This document shows, piece after piece, positions 56,941 to 64,000 of a DNA stretch of 64,000 bases. Every line of letters starts with the position of its first letter. Positions within the stretch are counted from its first letter, which is position 1. The stretch lies in the NCBI GenBank assembly GCA_004194705.1, contig SADC01000844.1, positions 1-64,000 of the forward strand. The letters run 5' to 3'. Origin of the DNA: Ditylenchus dipsaci (Eukaryota > Nematoda > Chromadorea > Rhabditida > Anguinidae). The position numbers and the translations under genes were made by a program. Below the pieces are notes generated by a model that did no database searches, had not been told where the DNA came from, and worked only from the letters and a program-made list of their open reading frames with translations.

Positions 56941-58679
56941 TCATCCGGCTGAAACACGATGAAATTGCGACTGTAAAGACGGGCTGCTAGAATCGATTGC
57001 TGCGTACTCCCCAGTGCTTCCTCTCAGCAAAGTCATCTTTTGGTGTAGCTGCATGATCCTTGATGTAGTCATCAACGTCTTCTCTCGAGCAGATCCAATT
57101 AGACCACTTCTCGTTGCGATTCTTGTCAAGGTAGCTCATTAGTTCCTGACGCACTCTTGCTTGTTCATTCTGGTCACCATATACGATAAGTGCAATCGAC
57201 CTGAACAACTCAATAAGAACACAATGAAAGTCAAGCGTTAAAACAAGTCTAACCCATAAAAGCAGTGACCATTGGATTTTATTGGAAGAAAGCTGACGGT
57301 TCTCTTGCTCCCATGAATAATTCTGGCATAAAGGCGCTGCGACTTTCTCTACCACCACTACATTTGTTTACGTTTCGTCTGCAAAGGAAGGCGATAATGT
57401 GAAATAAAAAAAGCTAAAAAGCAAACCGCTTCAAAAAAGAGTTATAGAACTCGCAAACATTGGTAGTTCGATGACAAAGGCTGTAAAAGTTCCACAAATT
57501 GGCTTGATTTTCAGTTGAGCCCATTTTTCCTGCAAGTGCTGGAAAACAACATTGTAGCTAGCTTCCAAACGATTCTCCATCAGACAAGTAGTGACTGCAA
57601 TCCATTCTCCCTTGAACTAAGAATAGAAACTGACACACATTATCGACTGAAAAAGTAGAAAAATCTCACAAGTCCGTGTATGATGAAGATTTGCGCAAAG
57701 CAAATCGGACACAAATCGAAAGTCCCATCTGCCATCAAAAGGGTGCACTGCGCAGCTGCCTTGTAGTCATCATCTGAGGCGAACATTACTATCCACTTTT
57801 TTCATCAGCCAACGAAAGCCATCTATAAAAATCACGGATAGTAATCACGGGTAGTGATTCAAAAAAAATTAAGAACCTTTCCTTATTCTCCATAACAAAA
57901 GCACGATAAGTATCTTCATACATTTTCGGCGGTGTGAAAGGATCTCTCACATTAGTTGCGGCATCTTCCTTCGACGATAATACTGATTGCGGATGCTGTG
58001 CCACAATGGAAAGAGAATTGCAATCGAACCTGGCTCCTTTCCTGTTTGCCCAGCGTTCTTAGCCATCTTCAGAGCGTGCTGCTGCCCTTTTTCATAAGCT
58101 TGCTGAGGCCTCATCAGCGGATTCTTTTCGGTTTCTTCTCGCACCACACGGTCGATGTCTCTTGCCATAAGTTGGTTTATTGGATGGAGACGGCATTCTT
58201 CAGCATGCTTTCCCTTGTTGAGCATGTAATGACCATCGATCTCTTTGAGAGTAGGAACTGGAGTCGGACGAGTTTTTGCACTAAAATTTTGTATAAATCA
58301 AAACCAATTCCGAAATTTCAATAAAAATACTTGAAGCAATCGATGCATTCAAAGATATCCCTGTGCTTCTTGTACACGCGATACTCAGTACCTTCCTTAA
58401 CAGCCAACATTTCATTCGCGAATTTAGTTTGCAGAGTCCTGAAACAGAGGTAAGATGGGCACGTTATGGAAAAAGTGAAATCTTACACAACAATTTCATC
58501 ATTAAGGTACGGATAAGCAGTTTTTTTTTCGGCATGTGGCGGTAAACGGTCTTTAGCGCACACGTCTTGTTGTATTGCTGCTTTAGGAATTTGATGACAT
58601 ATCCCACGGTAACCTTCTCATTCTTCAGTTGTTGAAGATTTTCGATCACGTCGGTATTAGTCCACTTGAAGCCCTCCAT
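56941..58679 (-). pseudogene. MULE transposase, decayed
   Basis: Minus-strand exons from ATG at 58679. N-terminal segments lead to HAEECRLHPINQLMARD and HSIRNQYYRRRKMPQ, a layout typical of MULE proteins with an N-terminal DNA-binding region. The catalytic core appears as FASDDDYKAA, then MADGTFDLCP (first Asp of the DDE triad), an intron, and FKGEWIAVTTCLMENRLEAS. Later RTTNVCEFYNSFLKRF matches the conserved C-terminal R-NN-E block. Frame breaks occur in an A9 run, an A6 run (both one A short) and near 57950. The second Asp and the final Glu region are not recognisable, so catalysis is probably lost even if the runs are assembly errors. Downstream exons near 56987-57358 complete the open part. 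Confidence 0.7.
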
Positions 58680-59300
58680 CTTAACGAAGCAATATAAAGG
58701 AATAAACAGTAGAATATGAAATTCTTTTCATATGAATCTCTAAAAATACCATAAAGCCTCTTAAATTGGTAAAAATCTATCGAAGGACTCAAAAAGAGAC
58801 TTCGGAAGAAAAATTAAGAGAGAAAACACAGAAAACGGCTGTGCAAAAAATAAGAATGAATTTGAATGTGTACAAACTTGGCGTTCTGTTAAGACGTTTA
58901 GCGGTTTTTGTGACATTTGTCACGCCAACCGCTAAACGTCTACGCACCTTCACATCAATCAAAATAAAAATTTCATAAAATATTCTTATTTTTGTCTTTA
59001 ATGGAAAATACCTTCTCAGCGATTTCTAAAATCTGATATACTGTGGCGACTGATTTAATCAAAATATGCTTCACAAAAAAAATTTTAATTAAAAAACTCC
59101 ACAATAAATTTTTCAGACAAATCGAAAATACTGATCGATATTTGTCCTGACACAAAAAAGCCTTTTTGCAATTTTCGATGATCATTTTGGCAAAAAAAAT
59201 CAAGAATGAGGCTTGACTTGTTTAAATTAGTGCAGAATGTTTTAGTTAGCACCGGCAGAAGAGAGAATAGCAAACCACACAATTATAACCACAGAGGGCT

Positions 59301-61369
59301 ATGAATTTTTGCACTACAGCCAAAACAGGAGACCTGGGTGTTTATGTGGAATTCATTCCAGAAATTGCTCTCAAGTCTAAAGAAGTTTATGAGCTTAGTA
59401 ACTACTCATGGAAGCTTTGGCTGAATTTTGCAAACAAAGACTACCGACTACACGGCTGAAGGATTTTCCCTTTGCAGCTATGCTCTTAAGTCTCGCTACT
59501 GGGATATTTCTACAATAAGTTTGCCACTTGCTTATTTGTAGGTGCAACAACAAGGTAAAACTAATTTTTCAGATTTCAAGTTTACTCAAGTCTTCATTAA
59601 AACTCCCCTATACTTTTCACTCCAAAGCAATGGTATGCTAACAGTAAATATGCTTCCAACTTTCTCTGCTCCAACTCCACGCTCCAATTTTCAAATACTC
59701 AGCTAGTGTTCAACGATTTACGGGTGACAGCCAACTTGAATGTAGCCGACAATAACACAGGTATTTTAGTTAAAAAACTAGTTGACTTCCAAAAAGAAAT
59801 TTCTTATACATTTCGCACACAATTGAAAATATCACTTTTTGGAAAAAAATCACTTGCTCAAATTCTACACAATTTTCTTGTTTAACTTAAAGGGCCATTG
59901 CCCCTGTTTTTAACTGTCCCCACCAATTTAAATATTTTCGCCTAATCATTCAACTTCTGTACGGATTTTTTCAACTTGGTTTCTAATGGCTCATTTATAA
60001 ACGTGTCGTTGTCGTCGTCGTTGTCGTCGTCGTTGTCGTTGGAATATTTTTTTATAAAACCCTTTCTTTCGCCAACGACGACGACAACGACGACCTATTT
60101 ATAAAAAATCCAACGACAACGCCAACGACAACGACGACGCCAACGACAACGACATTTTTTATTCAAAATTGGACAAATTTCGCATTTTTAGTCGAGCTTT
60201 CGAGTGAAAACGTGTGGAGAATATAGTTAATCCTTAAAATTCTGACTTAAAATGCAAAATTTGTCTGATTTGGAAGAAAATTTTCTGTTGTCGTTGGCGT
60301 TGTCGTTGGATTTTTTATAAATATGTCGTCGTTGTCGTCGTCGTTGGCGTTGTCGTTGTCGTTGGCGTAAAAATGCCTTTATAAAACATTTTTTCCAACG
60401 ACAACGACAACGTTTATAAATGAGCCATAACAAAACAAGGCCTAAAATTTAATTTTAGGTATAGTTTTGTTAGAAAACAAGTTGAAAAATCCGTACATAA
60501 GTTAAACGATAAGGAAAAAATTTCAAATTGGCGGGGGACAACCATTGTCGGAGACGGCAATGGCCTTTCAGAGGTATAGTACAGTCGACACTCGATTTAT
60601 CGGCCTGCCAAGAAACCAGGTTCAATAGTTTTTTTACTCGCATTTTTTAAAATATTTGCCAGTTTTGTTTTGACAGTCCGGTCCCAAATATCGTAAGGAT
60701 TCCGAATTTGCCGATCGCTTTTTTATAAAAAAACAAAAATTCAGTTTCAAAACAGGGTTTTTCGAAAAAGCTAAGTTTTAAGTCGACTTTTTGATTTTTT
60801 AAAGGAAAAAATTCGTTTTTCTCAAAAAAAGAGCAGCAAAATCGGAGACCTTGCAATATTTGCGACCAAACTGCCAAAAAAAAATTCCAAACGTTTTTAA
60901 AAAATCAAGGTAAAAAGGTGACGTATCCTAGGCGGAAACGAACTTCTGTCCTTAAATCGAGCGTCGACTGCATAATTTTTTGGGAACATTTTTATAAATT
61001 TTTGAATTGTTAAATTAAACCTGCTATAATCAACATTATCTTCAACTAGCGTTCAAAAAGACTATTTAAAACATTAGCTGATAACCCGCAGTTACTGTAT
61101 TTATTTGACTTGGGTAATAGCTAAAATTGATATGATCCTTAAGTCCAAGAAAATGTTTTAAATATAATAGTTTTTTTGCAGTGTACGCAGTTTGCCGTCA
61201 GGATTGTAGCATGGGAGACATCAACTGTCTACGACAAGGGGAAAACTGCACTAATGAAGCTTTGGAATGCCCTAAATACACTTCGCCAGCCGGTTCATCT
61301 GCCACTTCTTCATACAAACTATTCATTTTTTCTCTCTTGCCAATTTTTCTGCTCTCAATTGTTGTGTGA
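59301..61369 (+). CDS. Membrane- or GPI-anchored extracellular protein, five visible exons
   Basis: 59301-59384, 59440-59537, 59581-59632, 59703-59760, 61182-61369; phases agree through the stop (159 aa from the first ATG). Introns are 55, 43, 70 and 1421 nt. The ATG at 59301 gives no signal peptide, so a 5' exon is probably missing. The body reads FSLCSYALKSRYWDISTISL, then LVFNDLRVTANLNVADNNT, a beta-rich pattern with an Asn glycosylation site (NNT). The last exon has five cysteines (VCRQDCSMGDINC..GENC..ECPKY), a Ser-rich spacer and a C-terminal hydrophobic tail, FIFSLLPIFLLSIVV, ending at the stop, as expected for a GPI signal or a tail anchor. The YW-ISL and VF-DL-V motifs vaguely recall LAMP lumenal domains, but I would not rely on that. 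AATAAA at 61396. Confidence 0.6.
59987..60427. mobile_element. PIF/Harbinger-like palindrome with GTCGTT arrays
   Basis: 441 bp from TGGCTCATTTATAAACG to its inverse, flanked by TAA on both sides (59984-59986 and 60428-60430). The arms are mostly CGTTGTCGTCGTCGTTGTCG repeats, which pair with ACGACAACG runs opposite. It lies in the last intron of the 59301-61369 gene, inside an older MITE like 45554-45770. It shares TGGCTC(A/G)TT ends and the 3-bp duplication type with 38488-39034. Confidence 0.7.
60582..60970. mobile_element. pogo-like MITE in the same intron
   Basis: CAGTCGACACTCGATTTATC to CTTAAATCGAGCGTCGACTG. TA on the left, CA on the right (one substitution). Contains the recurrent GGCGGAAACGAACTTCTG block. 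Confidence 0.6.
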
Positions 61370-61597
61370 TCATTCTGATCGATACTAATAATACTAATAA
61401 AAGTCCAGTGCCGTGTTTTCCGGTGCCGAGTTTTCGGTGCCGAATTTTCCCTACTCCGGTAGATGATAGTTTCTAGGTAGTAGCATCTAAATGGTAGTGG
61501 TCTGATGGCAGTACCGAAGTTGCATATTAGAATACTTTTTGTAGTGCATCCGACTTTGTTGATAGCTGGATAATCTGGGTGTAACATGTACCATCAT

Positions 61598-61870
61598 AAC
61601 CAAATGGTCGTCCACTTGGATCAAAAAATAAATTTTATGTCATTGTGTTTGAAAACTTGTTTTAATCCGAATATTCTAAAGATGGTTTGACAGTAGTAAA
61701 ACTTCATTTTTACAAGATTTACGAAAACTGTGTAAATATCATCAAAATGTAATTTTACTACTGTCAAATCATTTTTAGAATGCTCGAATCAGTGTATAAT
61801 AAAAGTTTTTGGACCCATAAAACGTAAAAATTTTTTGATCCAAGTGGACGACCACTCAGTTTTGTTGTTA
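61598..61870. mobile_element. CCACTTGGATC foldback element
   Basis: AACCAAATGGTCGTCCACTTG to CAAGTGGACGACCACTCAGTT, with the shared GATGGTTTGACAGTAGTAAAA block inverted inside. Same family as 13184-13483 and 54150-54590. Confidence 0.55.
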
Positions 61871-63160
61871 TATGAATGAATTTTGAAGGTTAAATCTGAA
61901 TTTTTGAGATTTTTGGATCCGTTAATCATACTAAAAGTTGCAAAGACATGTAAGTCGTCCAAGGCGTCTGATCTAACAATGCCAAGCAACGTTGGGCTTG
62001 ACTAGTGAATGCTTCGAAATCTTGAAAAAAATAACCATATTTATTTTTTTAACAGGTCAAATCAATGGCGCCTTGAAAAACGTTATTTAAAAAAGAAAAT
62101 TTTGTTTTACTTTATTTTGATGCATGCGAAATACTTTGGCCATAAATTATTCATTTTCTGTTTTCTTGCTAAGATTTATTTTCCATTCGATGGAGCAGAG
62201 GTGAAGAATTCGTTTAGTACTAACATTGCATGAACATCGCCAAAAATTAACAAAAAAAACAAGAACAAATTTTTCAATGAAAATCTCAAACAAATTTTTT
62301 TTCAATACGTGCTTCTTCTTTGCATGCTGATGTAAGGGCGAAGATGGCACTCGTAGGAACTGATTCACTGGTAAACCTTAACCTACAAATTTCTTCGAAA
62401 TATTTCTGGATTGTGATGTGATAAGAGATAATTGTCCAAAGTCAGGGTTTCTTGAAAATAAGCGAGTGTTTAAAAATTCACCAAAATCGAATTTTGAACG
62501 AAAAAAAAGTCCAACAAGTTTATGAACGAATTCTCCACCTTTCCTCAGTCGAATAAAAAAATTCGGCGAAAAACAGCAAATTAAAAAATTTATGGCCGAA
62601 AAATATAGTCGAAAATTTTGGACCACCATGTAGTTAAGGAAGTCACAATGTGATTTAGAAGTCATTAAATGAGTATAAAATAAAGTACAAATCAAATACA
62701 TTTCAAATAATCATTTCGATAATTTCTAAACAACATTTTTGACTACACTGACCACAATAAAATTTCATAATTTTATAGATAGACAATTCTACAATAGCTC
62801 CTAAGGCACACGGAAGGTCAGCAACCAGTAAACTTTTTTATAGCGTTTTTACATTATTTAAATGTTAAATAGCCCGTGTTAAAAGTTTTACGGAAATTTT
62901 CTGTTAGAAAGCCCCCGGAACTTCATTTTTTAAATCAGAAAAATAATCCTTCGGCATTTGATTGTAGCCTCTGATTAGATCGGTTCTGCTTTCAAATTCT
63001 GCTTTTATACTTGAAAGTTTTGTTGGCCACGTTTTTTTCCGCTCTGTCAAACATTATACATCGATAACTAAAATTGACGTTATCACACTTCTTGTTGCAT
63101 CTCTATATAGTATTTGGGTCAGGGGAGGGGTGGGTCCGTCCGTCATACTTTTTATGAAGT
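61871..63160. other. AT-rich intergenic sequence
   Basis: Scattered short frames on both strands have lysine/phenylalanine-rich composition typical of AT-rich noncoding DNA. I see no exon pair, repeat pair or RNA gene here. Confidence 0.4.
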
Positions 63161-63175
63161 TATTGTTTTGCAACC

Positions 63176-63583
63176 TAATTTTCTGCTAATTTTTGAGAAC
63201 TCATGTTCGATATCTCCCCGGAACCCTCAAGTAAAACATCTTGGCTTTCTTTTAAGCACAAACACGTATAATTAAAGTTGCTTCTAAAAAATGTTTTGCC
63301 TGCCCTCCAAATTGGTGATGGTGGATTTTAGCCAGGATTTGAGGTGGATTTTTTGTGTTCAAGCTCACTTTTCTGCCATTCTTTTGCGAATTAATTTCGG
63401 TTATCTTTGCGGAACACTCAAGTACAACATTTTGACTATCTTTTAAGCACAAACAGGTATAATTAAAGTCGCTTCTACAAAAAAAATTCCTTGCTATAAA
63501 ATGGCTTGCAATTGCAAATTGGTGACGGTAGATTGTAGCCTAGATTTAAGGCGGATTTTTGTGTTCAAGCCCACTTTTCGAGC
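63176..63583. repeat. Two direct repeats of about 200 bp
   Basis: The units 63176-63376 and 63377-63583 share TTTTAAGCACAAACACGTATAATTAAAG..GCTTCTA, AAATTGGTGATGGT, and GATTTTTTGTGTTCAAGC..CACTTTTC at about 80% identity by eye. No coding potential; a local tandem duplication. Confidence 0.6.
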
Positions 63584-63659
63584 AGGTAGGGTAGGTAAAT
63601 GGCCAGTAAGAGTGGGTGGGTAGCCAGATAGGATAGTTAAGTGTACTGGCGGAATCTCT

Positions 63660-63860
63660 ACAGTCAAACTTTGATATAACGTACACCCTGGGGACCAGGT
63701 CAGGTGTACGTTATAGTAGGCGAAAAAGGCGAGGGTTGGCAAAGTAGTCGAGGATAGGCGAGGGTAGGCGACGGCAGGCGAGATAGGCAAAAATAGGCGA
63801 GGATAAGCAAAAGTAAGCGAGGATAGGCAAGGGTAGGCGAGAATAGGTGGGTTAACAGGT
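63660..63860. repeat. pogo-like end and AGGCGAGGGT minisatellite
   Basis: CAGTCAAACTTTGATATAAC and GTACACCCTGG form a hairpin with its inverse (63661-63712). It is followed by about 12 imperfect units of TAGGCGAGGGT/ATAGGCAAAA to 63860. The long minus-strand frames here are repeat-derived. Confidence 0.55.
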
Positions 63861-64000
63861 GGGGTGGATGATCTACTCTAACTACTAATGTACATGAACC
63901 ACTAATGTTCCCGAAACACAGGAGTAGTGCCCAAAACACGGCATAGGCGCCGATAGGCGCCTGCAGACCCTAGTTTTTAATATCAACAACGTTTTTGAAA

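Larger units (their letters stand above)
52963..58948. mobile_element. Mutator-like (MULE) DNA transposon
   Basis: Flanked by the exact 9-bp repeat TTCACATCA (52954-52962 and 58949-58957), the MULE hallmark. The terminal inverted repeats are about 250 nt: the left is split into 52963-52999 and 56132-56345, the right is about 58700-58948. They contain a small palindrome, GACGTTTAGCGG..CCGCTAAACGTC. Without the 3.1 kb hAT-like insertion the element is about 2.85 kb and encodes one minus-strand transposase (56941-58679). The arms also read as an apparent 60-aa frame (MVK..RRTQKETSEEKLREK) that is just TIR. Confidence 0.85.

Noticed and set aside
58766..58978. 70-aa Lys-rich frame and its twin at 56086-56277
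   Set aside because: Both are the terminal inverted repeat of the MULE, not genes.
63494..63939. Overlapping minus-strand frames of 79-98 aa
   Set aside because: They read the complement of the AGGCGAGGGT minisatellite.

Overview
This is eukaryotic, almost certainly metazoan, nuclear DNA. It is AT-rich, its genes carry many short introns (about 38-70 nt, GT..AG, with TAG, CAG and AAG acceptors), it has AATAAA poly(A) signals, and it is saturated with small inverted-repeat transposons. Protein details (W-RHGDRSP acid phosphatase, paired HVNTRH-type zinc fingers) remind me of nematodes. That is an inference and not proof. Single-base indels between near-identical copies, and inside otherwise good exons, mean that either the assembly has residual indel errors or many copies are decaying, so single frameshifts should be read with caution.

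Layout. Positions 1-12387 and 13866-25779 are two copies of one segment (period about 13.87 kb) separated by a transposon-rich spacer. Each copy carries four genes of an unfamiliar secreted low-complexity family (signal peptide, TPA repeats, LPNVPS repeats, two short amphipathic helices). They form two head-to-head pairs in opposite orientation, so the unit is a giant imperfect palindrome whose centre holds a 2.07 kb MULE-like element. One gene (15157-15661) is fully open. One pair in copy 2 has lost its shared promoter and fused head to head. Each copy ends in the 5' exons of a histidine acid phosphatase. Copy 1 is truncated there, and copy 2 continues into the complete downstream gene (25512-28387, C-terminal membrane anchor).

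From 28.4 to 48 kb lie single genes: Paf1, the PAF1 complex subunit (29182-32472); a small secreted cysteine peptide (37479-37911); an intronless VanX-type D-Ala-D-Ala dipeptidase (39054-39803), a candidate bacterial acquisition; and a multi-exon C2H2 zinc finger gene (40999-44529). From 48 to 59 kb is repeat country. It includes a 6.0 kb MULE with a 9-bp target duplication whose left terminal repeat was hit by a hAT-like foldback element with an 8-bp target duplication. A five-exon membrane-anchored or GPI-type protein follows (59301-61369), with two MITEs in its last intron. The rest is fragments and minisatellites.

No operon logic applies. The genes look independently transcribed, except for the head-to-head pairs that share about 400-bp bidirectional promoters with mirrored TATA boxes.
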